15,345 nt of DNA, taken from the NCBI GenBank assembly GCA_041602815.1, contig JBFIFO010000095.1, forward strand, positions 1-15,345, given 5' to 3'. Below are positions 6,831 to 13,844 of this stretch, piece after piece. The notes below the pieces were generated by a model. The model was not told where the DNA came from, ran no database searches, and was given only the letters and a program-made list of their open reading frames with translations. Each line of letters begins with the position of its first letter. Position 1 is the first letter of the stretch. A program made the position numbers and the translations under genes. The DNA is from GCA-020356105 sp041602815 (GTDB lineage Bacteria > Pseudomonadota > Alphaproteobacteria > UBA8366 > JADFVY01).

Positions 6831-7544
6831 TCAGATCCGGCGGGACAGCGGCCCCGCCAGGGCTTCCAGCGCCGATCGGTCGAGGATTTCCGTGTGGCCG
6901 CCCCGGCGGATTACGACGATCCCCTTGCGTCGGAAGGTGGCGAGCGTCCGGCTCACCGTCTCGGCGGTCAGTCCCAGATAGTCTGCGATGTCGCTGCCCC
7001 GCATCGGGATGAAGACGGCATCGACCGGCGCGCCGCCCGGGCCGGCCTGACGCTGTGCCAGGGTCAGCAGGAAGCAGGCCAGCCGCTCGCTCGCCGACCG
7101 GTGGGCCAGGAGCAGCATGCGGTCCTGTGCTTCGGTCAGCTCGTCGGCCATGGCGGCGATGAACGCGCGTCGGATGCCCGGCACCTCGTCGAGCAGGCGC
7201 TCGAAATTGCGGCGCGGATAGGAACGCAGCGTCACGGCGGTGACCGCGTCGGCACTGTAGGCGTACGTGGTCTCGGCGTTGAAGGTGACGCCGAGGAAGC
7301 TGCCGGGATAGAGGAAACCGGTGATCTGCCGCCGGCCGTCCGGCATCAGCTTGAACACGCTGACGATGCCGCTCGACACGCTGAACAGTTCGGTCGCCGG
7401 CGCACCCTCCATCATCACCGTCCGGCCCGCCGGCACGGTGATCGTTCGCGACATCGCCGCGAGCCGGTCCGCGGCCTCGCCGTCAAGCGCCTTCAGGCTG
7501 GCGCGGGTGCTTTCGGCTGTCCTGTCTTCCTTGGCGACTGGCAT
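6831..7544 (-). CDS. Crp/Fnr-family transcriptional regulator, FixK-like
   Basis: The 237-residue protein has a cyclic-nucleotide-binding-type beta roll (about 20-115), a long dimer helix (about 120-150, containing ADELTEAQDRMLLLAHRSASERL) and a C-terminal winged helix (about 180-230). The recognition helix GLTAETVSRTLATFRRKG carries Glu195, Ser198 and Arg199, the E..SR pattern of Fnr/FixK proteins that read TTGAT-type half-sites. The only cysteine is Cys157, so the Fnr iron-sulfur cluster is absent and oxygen would have to be sensed elsewhere, as with FixK or Dnr-type proteins. A perfect matching box occurs at 610-623. The ATG at 7544 has GAGG upstream; an in-frame ATG at 7604 lacks a ribosome site and adds a non-conserved extension. 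It is divergent from the first TauE/SafE gene across 238 bases. Confidence 0.88.
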   Translation of the reverse strand: MPVAKEDRTAESTRASLKALDGEAADRLAAMSRTITVPAGRTVMMEGAPATELFSVSSGIVSVFKLMPDGRRQITGFLYPGSFLGVTFNAETTYAYSADAVTAVTLRSYPRRNFERLLDEVPGIRRAFIAAMADELTEAQDRMLLLAHRSASERLACFLLTLAQRQAGPGGAPVDAVFIPMRGSDIADYLGLTAETVSRTLATFRRKGIVVIRRGGHTEILDRSALEALAGPLSRRI

Positions 7545-7563
7545 GATCGAACCTCGGGTACGA

Positions 7564-7595
7564 GTATACCAGATTTCGGCAACTGTCCGGTATAC
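7564..7595. promoter_or_regulatory. Paired GTATAC repeats (inverted) upstream of the Crp/Fnr gene
   Basis: GTATACC (7564-7570) and GGTATAC (7589-7595) form a 7-bp inverted repeat spaced by 18 bases; each half contains the self-palindrome GTATAC, so the two also repeat directly 26 bases apart. They lie 20 to 51 bases upstream of the regulator start, within the expected promoter. One half reads TATACT on the minus strand and could serve as a -10. It does not fit the Fnr consensus; an operator for another factor is possible. Confidence 0.35.
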
Positions 7596-7606
7596 GTAGG
7601 GCATGA

Positions 7607-7618
7607 ATTACGCGTAAT
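7607..7618. promoter_or_regulatory. 12-bp perfect palindrome in the divergent Crp/Fnr - TauE promoter region
   Basis: ATTACGCGTAAT is a perfect 12-bp palindrome, 63 bases upstream of the regulator ATG and about 165 bases upstream of the first TauE/SafE start. A TTGACA on the minus strand (7632-7627) lies just beyond it. The combination suggests a regulated promoter for the Crp/Fnr gene, but no strong -10 follows. Confidence 0.3.
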
Positions 7619-7782
7619 CGAAAGCGTGTCAAGGGCACCCCCGCAGGATATTGCGACATCCGCTATCGGTTCGCGCCCTCGCGTGTTAAAGCACTAGCCC
7701 ACAAGATAGATCTGGCTTGCCATGGACATGCCGACGGCCGCGGAGTCGGATGCGAGCCGGGCCGATGCGAAGGGTGCAGCGC

Positions 7783-8559
7783 TTGGAATTCATCAGCGAC
7801 CCGTGGTTCTATGCGCTGGCGGTGCCGGCCGTGCTGATCGTCGGCTTCTCCAAGGCCGGCGTCGGCGGGGGACTCGGCATCATGGGGGTGCCGCTGATGG
7901 CGCTGGTGGTGCCGCCGGTACAGGCGGCGGCCGTGCTGATGCCGCTGCTGTTGTTCATGGACGTGTTCGGCCTGCGCGCCTACTGGGGGATCTTCGACCG
8001 GCGCAACCTTGCGATCATGCTGCCGGGGTCGCTGCTCGGGGTGGTGATCGGCGGGCTGACCTTCCGCTACATGAACGACGACATGATCCGCGTCCTCGTC
8101 GGCGCCATCGCCATTCTGTTCACCCTGTACCGCTGGGTCGGGCTGCGGCTGCTCCGCCGCGCCGCCGACCACCGGGCGCCGCCGCATCGCGGCTACGGCA
8201 CCTTCTGGGCCGGGGTCGGCGGCTTTACCAGCGTGGTCGCCCATGGCGGCAGCCCGCCGGTGCACATCTACCTGCTGCCGCAGCGGCTCGACAAGCGCAT
8301 CTTCATCGGCACGACGGTGATCCTGTTCGCCCTCGTGGACGTGATGAAGCTGGTGCCTTATGCGCTGCTCGGCACGCTGGACGCGACGAACCTGACCACG
8401 GCGGCGATCCTGGCGCCGGGGGCGCCGGTCGGCATCTGGCTCGGCCTGACCTTCCAGCGGCGCCTGCCCGAGGATCTGTTCTACCGCGTCTGCTACACGC
8501 TGATATTCCTGACCGGCTGCCGCCTCGTCTGGCAGGGGATCGAGGGACTCGCCGGCTGA
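7783..8559 (+). CDS. TauE/SafE-family sulfite exporter-like permease (first copy)
   Basis: This 258-residue integral membrane protein belongs to the TauE/SafE (formerly DUF81) family, whose members export sulfite, sulfoacetate or related anions. Seen here are the N-terminal family motif GFSKAGVGGGLGIMGVP (21-37) and the second-half motif HGGSPPVHIYLLPQRLDK (154-171), with about seven to eight hydrophobic segments. It is clearly paralogous to the protein at 10140-10916, of equal length. I choose the TTG at 7783 because AAGGG stands 8 bases before it and the resulting MEFISDPWFY aligns with the paralog's VDLITDPLFY from residue 1. In-frame ATGs at 7765 and 7717 would add Arg-rich extensions without ribosome sites. 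Context (CuyA and SuyAB nearby) favours export of sulfite, but the substrate is inferred. Confidence 0.85.
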   Translation: MEFISDPWFYALAVPAVLIVGFSKAGVGGGLGIMGVPLMALVVPPVQAAAVLMPLLLFMDVFGLRAYWGIFDRRNLAIMLPGSLLGVVIGGLTFRYMNDDMIRVLVGAIAILFTLYRWVGLRLLRRAADHRAPPHRGYGTFWAGVGGFTSVVAHGGSPPVHIYLLPQRLDKRIFIGTTVILFALVDVMKLVPYALLGTLDATNLTTAAILAPGAPVGIWLGLTFQRRLPEDLFYRVCYTLIFLTGCRLVWQGIEGLAG

Positions 8560-8620
8560 CCCGTCAACCACCGGTTAACAGAGAGTTAGACCTTTCCCGC
8601 TACAGTGTTGGGCGCCGCTC

Positions 8621-8637
8621 CGCCGGACCGTCCGGCG
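8621..8637 (+). other. GC-rich hairpin between the first TauE gene and the membrane protein gene
   Basis: CGCCGGAC, one base, GTCCGGCG are perfect 8-bp arms; as RNA this gives at least a 6-bp GC stem with a small loop, 62 bases after the TauE stop. No T-run follows, so it is not a standard intrinsic terminator; it may slow decay or attenuate transcription. Confidence 0.3.
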
Positions 8638-8652
8638 CGACCGGCCCGTAAC

Positions 8653-10050
8653 ATGGGCGCTATGGCAACCAGCTACACGCAACGTCCGAAGACGCGAACG
8701 GCGATGCCGGCCTATGGCTGGGGCCTCCTTGAATCCGCGGCTGTGTTCCTGTTCCTGGCTGCGCCGCTGTACTGGACCACGGTCGTGGACCTGTACGTCT
8801 TCATGCCGCTCGCGGTCGCCCTGGGCTACGTGATCGGCGCCCCGCTCGTGGCGTTTCTCGACCGTGCGGCCGAGCTGCCGCCGACGCGCCGCGTCGCCGC
8901 CTTCGCGCTGGCCCAGTTGGCGAGCGCCGGCGCCATTGTGGCCGGCCTGTCCGTCCTGGTGTCCACGGTGTGGTTCCACGCCGCCTACCGCACGGACATC
9001 CTCGACCCGCACGGGTTCGGGCTGGTATTTCCGCTGGCGCTTGCGACCACGGTATCCGTCGCCCTCGGCCTGATCATCGGCGCGGCAGCGATGTTCCTTG
9101 CCGCGATGATGCTGCTGCGGCGCGACGACGAGAGCGCGGGCGCCTGTTTCAAGCGGATCGGCCGGGAGGGGCTCGCGGTCCTGTGGCCGGCGGCAGCGGC
9201 GTCGCTTCTCCTCGGGTTCGGGGTTCTGAGCCTGGCCAACGTCCTCGCCAGCACCGTTTCGCTGCCGCCGCTGCTGCAGGCCGCCAACCCGGACCGCACC
9301 GTCCTCCTGTGGGACGTCGTAGAGGCGTTCCCGCTGCTTCCCGCCGCCCTGCTGGCGTCTTCGGTCCTGATGGTCGCGTTCCGGCGGCTGCAACCGGCGG
9401 CGCTGGAGTCGCTGCGCGCCCCGCGCCCGGCAGCGCGCGGCCACGTGCCGGGCGCGCTGGCGGCGCTGACGAGCGTCTGCGTCGGCTACGCGTGGTATCT
9501 CCAGGTCCTGCATATCGGCATCGTCGCGTCCCTCGGCGCGACCGCGATGATCGTCAGCTGGGGCGAGGTCTCGCGCGCCACCGACGCCTGGATCGCGGCG
9601 CAGGAGGCGCAAGGGCGCGCGCCGGCGGCGATCGCCGCCGAGCTCCGCGCGCAGGGCGGCTGGAGCGCCGAAGGGCCCGGCCCCCGCCGCTCCGGCGCCC
9701 TGTCCCAATTCGGCGGCACCCTGGAGGATTTGGGTCTCAGCGATCAATGCCGCATCACCGTCGACGCCCGCCCCGCCGACAATTCAACCCTGCGCAACGA
9801 TCCGTGGATCGCCGGCTACGAGGCCGGCTTCCGACCGCTGCCAAGCGTCGGCTACTGCCTGCGCCTGGCCTGCCCCTCGCCCGCCGTGTGGCACGACCGG
9901 CCCGTGGTCATCCTGCATTCCAGCCACCCCTCGCGCAGCCGTGGCTGGAGCTACAATTTGTTCGTCGACCTGTTCGCCCAGGGCCGCGCCCCGGCGCCAG
10001 GCGGCTACTGCACCGCCGACGGCGCTTTGGCGGCGCGCTATCAGGGCTAG
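8653..10050 (+). CDS. Polytopic membrane protein of unknown function with C-terminal soluble domain
   Basis: I do not recognise a family in this 465-residue protein. About seven hydrophobic segments lie between residues 25 and 302 (roughly 25-42, 46-68, 82-108, 122-152, 173-200, 222-243, 268-302). The helix EVSRATDAWIAAQEAQGRAPAAIAAELRAQGGW then leads to a soluble domain of about 120 residues. That domain holds four of the protein's cysteines (366, 402, 407, 453; CLRLAC at 402-407), which could pair as disulfides if it is periplasmic, and ends GGYCTADGALAARYQG. The ATG at 8653 is preferred; a second ATG at 8662 is nearly equivalent and a GTG at 8605 would run through the upstream hairpin. The ribosome site is weak. 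It sits between two paralogous TauE/SafE genes on the same strand and is followed by a good terminator, so it may belong with the first copy. Role unknown. Confidence 0.75.
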   Translation: MGAMATSYTQRPKTRTAMPAYGWGLLESAAVFLFLAAPLYWTTVVDLYVFMPLAVALGYVIGAPLVAFLDRAAELPPTRRVAAFALAQLASAGAIVAGLSVLVSTVWFHAAYRTDILDPHGFGLVFPLALATTVSVALGLIIGAAAMFLAAMMLLRRDDESAGACFKRIGREGLAVLWPAAAASLLLGFGVLSLANVLASTVSLPPLLQAANPDRTVLLWDVVEAFPLLPAALLASSVLMVAFRRLQPAALESLRAPRPAARGHVPGALAALTSVCVGYAWYLQVLHIGIVASLGATAMIVSWGEVSRATDAWIAAQEAQGRAPAAIAAELRAQGGWSAEGPGPRRSGALSQFGGTLEDLGLSDQCRITVDARPADNSTLRNDPWIAGYEAGFRPLPSVGYCLRLACPSPAVWHDRPVVILHSSHPSRSRGWSYNLFVDLFAQGRAPAPGGYCTADGALAARYQG

Positions 10051-10079
10051 CGCCTTGCGCCCGGAATCGTGCTAGCCTC

Positions 10080-10111
10080 GCGGCCGGCCGGGTCTCGCCG
10101 GCCGTCTCTTT
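10080..10111 (+). terminator. Rho-independent terminator-like hairpin after the 465-residue membrane protein
   Basis: CGGCCGGC (10081-10088) and GCCGGCCG (10097-10104) pair perfectly into an 8-bp all-GC stem with an 8-base loop, followed by TCTCTTT. It begins 31 bases after the stop at 10050. Just upstream, GGCTAGC (10045-10051) and GCTAGCC (10071-10077) make a second 7-bp inverted repeat spanning the stop codon. The hairpin would separate the first TauE plus membrane protein from the second TauE and following genes. Confidence 0.55.
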
Positions 10112-10139
10112 CGCCGCGCCTGTACGGAGTCACCCGCCG

Positions 10140-10916
10140 GTGGACCTCATCACCGACCCGCTGTTCTACCTCGTCGCCTTGCCGGCCGTGGTGATCTCGG
10201 GAATCTCCAAGACCGGGGTCGGCGGTGGGCTCGGCATCGTCTCGGTGCCGATGATGACGCTGGTGATCCCGCCGGTGCAGGCCGCGGGGATCCTGCTGCC
10301 GATCCTGTGCGTCCTCGACATCGCCGCGCTGTGGGCCTACCGGCACGCCTGGCACCGCCGCAACATGGCGCTGATGCTGCCCGGCGCGCTGGTCGGGATC
10401 ACCATCGGCGGGCTGTCGTTCCACTATCTGAGCGACGATATCGTGCGGCTGATCGTCGGCACGGTGGCGCTGGCCTTCGTCGGCTGGCGGCTGGTGGGCG
10501 ACACCGTGCTGCGGCGGGCCCAACGGGCGCCGAGCCAGCCGGGGCCGCGCGGCGTGCTGTGGGCCGGGCTGTCGGGCTTCACCAGCACCGTCGCCCATGC
10601 CGGCTCGCCGCCGGTGCAGGTCTACCTGCTGCCGCAGCGCCTCGACAAGTCGGTCTATGTCGGCACGATGGCGATCTTCTTCGCAGTGGTGAACTACACC
10701 AAGCTGATCCCGTACGGGCTCCTCGGCCAGCTGTCGCCGGGCAATCTCGGCACCGCGCTGGCGCTGGCCCCGGCGATCCCGGTCGGGGTCTGGCTCGGGT
10801 TGCGCTTCCACCGCATGCTGAGCGACCAGTGGTTCTACCGCATCGTGTTCGCCATGCTGACGCTGACCGGCCTGCGCCTCGTCTGGCAGGGCGTGCCGGG
10901 CCTGCTGGCGGGCTGA
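10140..10916 (+). CDS. TauE/SafE-family sulfite exporter-like permease (second copy)
   Basis: A 258-residue TauE/SafE permease, paralog of the protein at 7783-8559. By eye 36 of the first 60 aligned residues are identical, and both end in an LVWQG-x-x-GL..AG tail. Family motifs are GISKTGVGGGLGIVSVP (21-37) and HAGSPPVQVYLLPQRLDK (153-170). The start is the GTG at 10140; CGGAG lies upstream with somewhat long spacing, and no ATG precedes the conserved VDLITDPLFY. The gene follows a terminator-like hairpin, so it may have its own promoter in the short 89-base gap, or depend on read-through. The third TauE/SafE gene begins 16 bases after its stop, and CuyA follows, giving a likely three-gene unit. 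Export of sulfite released by the sulfo-lyases is the most likely job (inference). Confidence 0.87.
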   Translation: MDLITDPLFYLVALPAVVISGISKTGVGGGLGIVSVPMMTLVIPPVQAAGILLPILCVLDIAALWAYRHAWHRRNMALMLPGALVGITIGGLSFHYLSDDIVRLIVGTVALAFVGWRLVGDTVLRRAQRAPSQPGPRGVLWAGLSGFTSTVAHAGSPPVQVYLLPQRLDKSVYVGTMAIFFAVVNYTKLIPYGLLGQLSPGNLGTALALAPAIPVGVWLGLRFHRMLSDQWFYRIVFAMLTLTGLRLVWQGVPGLLAG

Positions 10917-10932
10917 CGGAGGGCGCCGCAAG

Positions 10933-11688
10933 ATGGACGCCGCCATGCTGGCCCTGCAGGTCTCGGTGCTGGTCGCAGCACTGCTGCAGGCGGCGACCGG
11001 GATCGGCTTCGGGGTGCTCGCCGGGCCGGTGATCCTGCTCGCCCTGAACAGCGGGTCCGCCATCCAGATCTCGATGCTGCTGAGCCTGCTGATTGCGCTC
11101 GTGCTGACGCCGTCGCTGTGGCGCCGGGTCGACTGGATCCTCCTCAAACGAATCCTGTTCGGAAGCCTTGCCGGATTTCCTCTCGGCATCCTGGTCTTCC
11201 GGGCCGTCAATATCGACACCCTGAAACTTCTGGCCGGCGCCGCCGTATTCTATATGGCCCTCTCGGCGGCGGGAGCCCTCGGCGGCTCGCGGCCGGGCGT
11301 CGGGACGCAACGCGCTCGCGACGTTGGGGTCGGGGTGTTGTCGGGGGCCATGAATACGAGCCTTGCGATGCCCGGGCCTCCGGTGGCCGCCCGTATGGCC
11401 GTATTGCGGCATTCGAAGGACACGATCCGCGCCACGGTTCTGGTGACCTTCGTGTTCTCCTATATTCTGGCGGTGGCATTCCAGGCGGCGCTGGTCGGCA
11501 TTGCCCGCGAAACCTTGGCGCTGACGGCCTCGCTTGCGCCGGCGACCCTGGGAGGCGTCGTGCTCGGACGGCTGGTGGCCGGCCGGTTCACCGAGCAGGG
11601 CTTCCGGATCGCGATCGCGGTCCTGCTTGCGGCAACGTCGCTGAGCCTGTTCATCCATTCGCTCGCCGGACTGCTTGGATATGTCTGA
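10933..11688 (+). CDS. TauE/SafE-family permease (third, divergent copy)
   Basis: This 251-residue membrane protein keeps the TauE/SafE two-half plan but differs strongly from the two preceding copies. The first half has LLQAATGIGFGVLAGPVILL (18-37), with the Gly-rich family turn but without the SK-x-G-x-GGGLG form. The second half has VGVLSGAMNTSLAMPGPPVA, the counterpart of the GGSPP region. About seven to eight hydrophobic segments are visible. The ATG at 10933 follows GGAGGG and lies 16 bases after the preceding permease gene. Its last 8 bases overlap the start of the CuyA-like gene, so the two are translated together, and this copy is the best candidate for the exporter dedicated to that enzyme. 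Substrate (sulfite or another sulfur oxyanion) is inferred. Confidence 0.82.
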   Translation: MDAAMLALQVSVLVAALLQAATGIGFGVLAGPVILLALNSGSAIQISMLLSLLIALVLTPSLWRRVDWILLKRILFGSLAGFPLGILVFRAVNIDTLKLLAGAAVFYMALSAAGALGGSRPGVGTQRARDVGVGVLSGAMNTSLAMPGPPVAARMAVLRHSKDTIRATVLVTFVFSYILAVAFQAALVGIARETLALTASLAPATLGGVVLGRLVAGRFTEQGFRIAIAVLLAATSLSLFIHSLAGLLGYV

Positions 11689-12727
11689 CGCGTTGGACCG
11701 CCTCGATGCGATGCCGCGGGCCCGGCTCGGCCACTATCCGACGCCGATCGAGGCGATGCCGAACCTCGCCGCGGCACTGGGGCGCGACGGCGGGCTTTAC
11801 GTGAAGCGCGACGACTGCACCGGGCTCGCCTTCGGCGGCAACAAGGTGCGGCAGCTCGAATTCCATCTCGGCGAGGCGCTGCAGGCGGGCGCCGACACCG
11901 TTCTGATCACCGGCGCGGTGCAGTCGAACTTCGCGCGCAGCGCCGCGGCGGCGGCGGCGAGGCTGGGCCTTCACTGCCATATCCAGCTCGAGGAGCGGGT
12001 GGCCAAGGCGGAGGCCGAATACCGCCGGTCCGGCAACGTGCTGCTCGACCGCATGCTGGGCGCAACCCTGCATTCCTATCCCCGGGGCGAGGACGAGGCC
12101 GGCGCCGACCGCCGCCTGCAGGAGATCGCAGCCGAGCTGAAAAGCCGGGGCCGCCGCCCCTACGTCATCCCCCTGGCGCCGGGCCACAAGCCGCTGGGCG
12201 CGCTCGGCTATGTCGATGCGGCGCGGGAGATCCTGGGGCAGCTGGAGGCGCAATCGCTCGACATCGACGAGATCGTGGTGGCGTCGGGCAGCGGCGCGAC
12301 CCATGCCGGGCTGCTGTTCGGCCTGCGCGCGCTGGGCAGCGCGACCCGCGTGACCGGCATCTGCGTGCGCCGCGCCGCCGACATCCAGCGCGAGCGGATC
12401 GTCGCACGGTGCTGGGAGATTGCGGAGCTGCTGGCAACGGCGGCCGTCGTGGACGCCGGGGACGTGATCACCGACGACGCGTATTTCGCGCCCGGTTACG
12501 GACAGCTCAACGAGGCGACGGTCCGCGCCATCGACCTCGCCGCCCGCTCGGAGGCGCTGATCCTCGACCCGGTTTACACCGGCAAGGTGCTGGCCGGTGC
12601 CATCGCGCGCGCCGGCGAGACCGGGCCGGACCACAACCTCCTGTTCCTGCACAGCGGCGGCGCGCCCGCGACCTTCGCCTATTCCGCCGCCCTGACCGAG
12701 GCACTGGCGGCGCTGCGGGACTCCTGA
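11681..12727 (+). CDS. cuyA: PLP-dependent L-cysteate sulfo-lyase / D-cysteine desulfhydrase family enzyme
   Basis: This 348-residue fold-type II PLP enzyme is of the ACC deaminase / D-cysteine desulfhydrase family. The PLP lysine is Lys55 in KRDDCTGLAFGGNKVRQLEF. The QSNFAR block at 81-86, the phosphate-binding loop ASGSGATHAG at 201-210, LDPVYTGK at 296-303 and LHSGGAPATFAY at 323-334 follow family order. RDDCTGLA recalls CuyA (L-cysteate sulfo-lyase), whereas DcyD enzymes have RDDVT at that place (from memory). CuyA splits L-cysteate into pyruvate, ammonia and sulfite. With TauE/SafE genes directly upstream and SuyAB nearby, the sulfo-lyase role is favoured; D-cysteine desulfhydrase remains an alternative. 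The ATG at 11681 overlaps the preceding permease gene by 8 bases. Cytoplasmic. Convergent with the minus-strand membrane protein gene, 15 bases apart. Confidence 0.75.
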   Translation: MSDALDRLDAMPRARLGHYPTPIEAMPNLAAALGRDGGLYVKRDDCTGLAFGGNKVRQLEFHLGEALQAGADTVLITGAVQSNFARSAAAAAARLGLHCHIQLEERVAKAEAEYRRSGNVLLDRMLGATLHSYPRGEDEAGADRRLQEIAAELKSRGRRPYVIPLAPGHKPLGALGYVDAAREILGQLEAQSLDIDEIVVASGSGATHAGLLFGLRALGSATRVTGICVRRAADIQRERIVARCWEIAELLATAAVVDAGDVITDDAYFAPGYGQLNEATVRAIDLAARSEALILDPVYTGKVLAGAIARAGETGPDHNLLFLHSGGAPATFAYSAALTEALAALRDS

Positions 12728-12742
12728 ACATGAGGACAGGTC

Positions 12743-13030
12743 TCAGCGCCGCCGCCGCTCGCGCCAGCTGAACAGCAGGCTTCCGGCGATCCATGAAAGG
12801 TCGGGCAGCAGGGCGGACGGCAGCAGCGCAAGGAACGGTACCCAGCCGAGCCCCGGCATGAGCAGCAGCGCAGCGAGCCCGAACACGCTGCCGAAGATCA
12901 CCATGGGCGAGGGTCCGCTTGCCTCCATCCGCCGGTGCCTGCCGATTTCGAAGACAAGGTTGTAGAGGGCGAAGAACGCCCACAGCAGCCCGAGCACCGC
13001 CACACCGATCCAGCGATCGACCTCCGACAT
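12743..13030 (-). CDS. Small membrane protein downstream of the GntR gene
   Basis: I do not recognise this 95-residue protein. It has about three hydrophobic segments: 7-29 (WIGVAVLGLLWAFFALYNLVF), 43-60 and 62-88, split by a basic turn (EIGRHRRMEA). It ends in SWRERRRR, a positive tail that should stay in the cytoplasm. The ATG at 13030 lies 10 bases after the GntR stop, with no strong ribosome site, so it is probably translated along with the regulator. The hydrophobic pattern and the tight spacing argue for a real gene. Whether it senses, transports or only accompanies the sulfonate genes cannot be told. Confidence 0.65.
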   Translation of the reverse strand: MSEVDRWIGVAVLGLLWAFFALYNLVFEIGRHRRMEASGPSPMVIFGSVFGLAALLLMPGLGWVPFLALLPSALLPDLSWIAGSLLFSWRERRRR

Positions 13031-13040
13031 CGCCGCGCCG

Positions 13041-13784
13041 TCAGCTCAGTTCCACCCGGTAGCGATGCGTGGTGGTCAGGCAGCGGCTGACCCGCCATTC
13101 GACGGGCTTGCCGTCGAGCGCCAGGGCGATGCGGTCGATTTCCAGCAACGGCGTGCCGGCCGGCACGCCCAGGAGCCGGGCATCGCGCGCGTCGGCGGCG
13201 ACGGCGGACAGGCGCTCGACCGCGCGCGCGATGGTGATGCCGTAGCGGCGCTCGTAGAGATCGTAGAGCGTGTTCGGCACCTCGCGGATATCCGCGAGAT
13301 CCGGAAACAACACCTGCGGCACGGCGATCGTCTCCGCGATCGCGGGCTGGCCGTCGAGGCTGCGCACCCGGCGGATTCGAATGACGGGCGTGCCGCGGCC
13401 GACTGCGAGCCATCCGGCCTCGATGCGGCTGGCCAGTCCCCTGCGCACCGAAACCAGGCGGCTTTCCGGCAGGCGGCGTTCGCCGTCGGGTCCGACGAGG
13501 TGGAAGAAATGGAACAGGGCGCGGCGCTGGTCGTGCTCGGCCACGAAGGTGCCGCGGCCCTGCCGGCGGACGACGACATTGTCGGCGGCCAGCGCGTCAA
13601 GGGCCTTGCGCACCGTCCCCTGGCTGACCCCGAACCGGTCGGCCAGCTGGAATTCGCTCGGCAGCAGTTCCCCGGGTCGCCACTCGCCCGCGATCAGGTG
13701 CTGCAGCAGCAACGCCTTGACCTGGGCGTAGAGCGGCTGGGCGCGGGGTCCCCCGCCCGGGTCGTGTTGCGGCGTTGCGTCCAT
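13041..13784 (-). CDS. GntR/HutC-family transcriptional regulator (candidate SuyAB repressor)
   Basis: The 247-residue protein has an N-terminal GntR winged helix (about 17-83: PLYAQVKALLLQHLIAGEW, LPSEFQLADRFGVSQGTVRK, RRQGRGTFVA) and a C-terminal UTRA effector domain (about 100-243) of the HutC/FarR type. LLEIDRIALALDGKPVEWR at 215-233 is the typical UTRA ending. Such proteins bind a short palindrome and release it when the UTRA domain holds a pathway metabolite. It is divergent from suyA across 97 bases that contain a 22-bp near-perfect palindrome, so it most likely controls suyAB and itself, with sulfolactate or a related sulfonate as possible effector (inference). The ATG at 13784 has only AGGG very close upstream, a poor ribosome site. 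The 95-residue membrane protein gene follows it. Confidence 0.88.
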   Translation of the reverse strand: MDATPQHDPGGGPRAQPLYAQVKALLLQHLIAGEWRPGELLPSEFQLADRFGVSQGTVRKALDALAADNVVVRRQGRGTFVAEHDQRRALFHFFHLVGPDGERRLPESRLVSVRRGLASRIEAGWLAVGRGTPVIRIRRVRSLDGQPAIAETIAVPQVLFPDLADIREVPNTLYDLYERRYGITIARAVERLSAVAADARDARLLGVPAGTPLLEIDRIALALDGKPVEWRVSRCLTTTHRYRVELS

Positions 13785-13804
13785 GCCCTATGATAGCGCA
13801 AACC

Positions 13805-13833
13805 TTGACTCGCGGCTATCTTTTATGTCTTAT
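13805..13833 (+). promoter_or_regulatory. Candidate suyAB promoter
   Basis: TTGACT (13805-13810), 17 bases, TCTTAT (13828-13833) match sigma-70-type elements at 5 of 6 and 4 of 6 positions. The -10 lies inside the palindromic operator, so a bound regulator would block it. The start of suyA is about 50 bases downstream. Confidence 0.4.
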
Positions 13834-13844
13834 ATAAGACCTAA
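13823..13844. promoter_or_regulatory. Palindromic operator between gntR and suyA
   Basis: The core GTCTTATATAAGAC (13827-13840) is a perfect 14-bp palindrome. Extending to 13823-13844 gives 10 matching pairs of 11, the only mismatch being T13826 with C13841. The AT-rich TATA centre flanked by GTC and GAC arms is the form expected for GntR/HutC-type sites. It stands out from the GC-rich surroundings, and I found no second copy in the window. It lies 39 bases from the GntR start and 38 bases from the suyA start, so one site could control both directions. Confidence 0.7.

Noticed and set aside
8575..11219. Long minus-strand open frames opposite the membrane protein and TauE genes
   Set aside because: Arg/Gln/His-rich translations without hydrophobic segments or motifs, antisense to clear membrane proteins.
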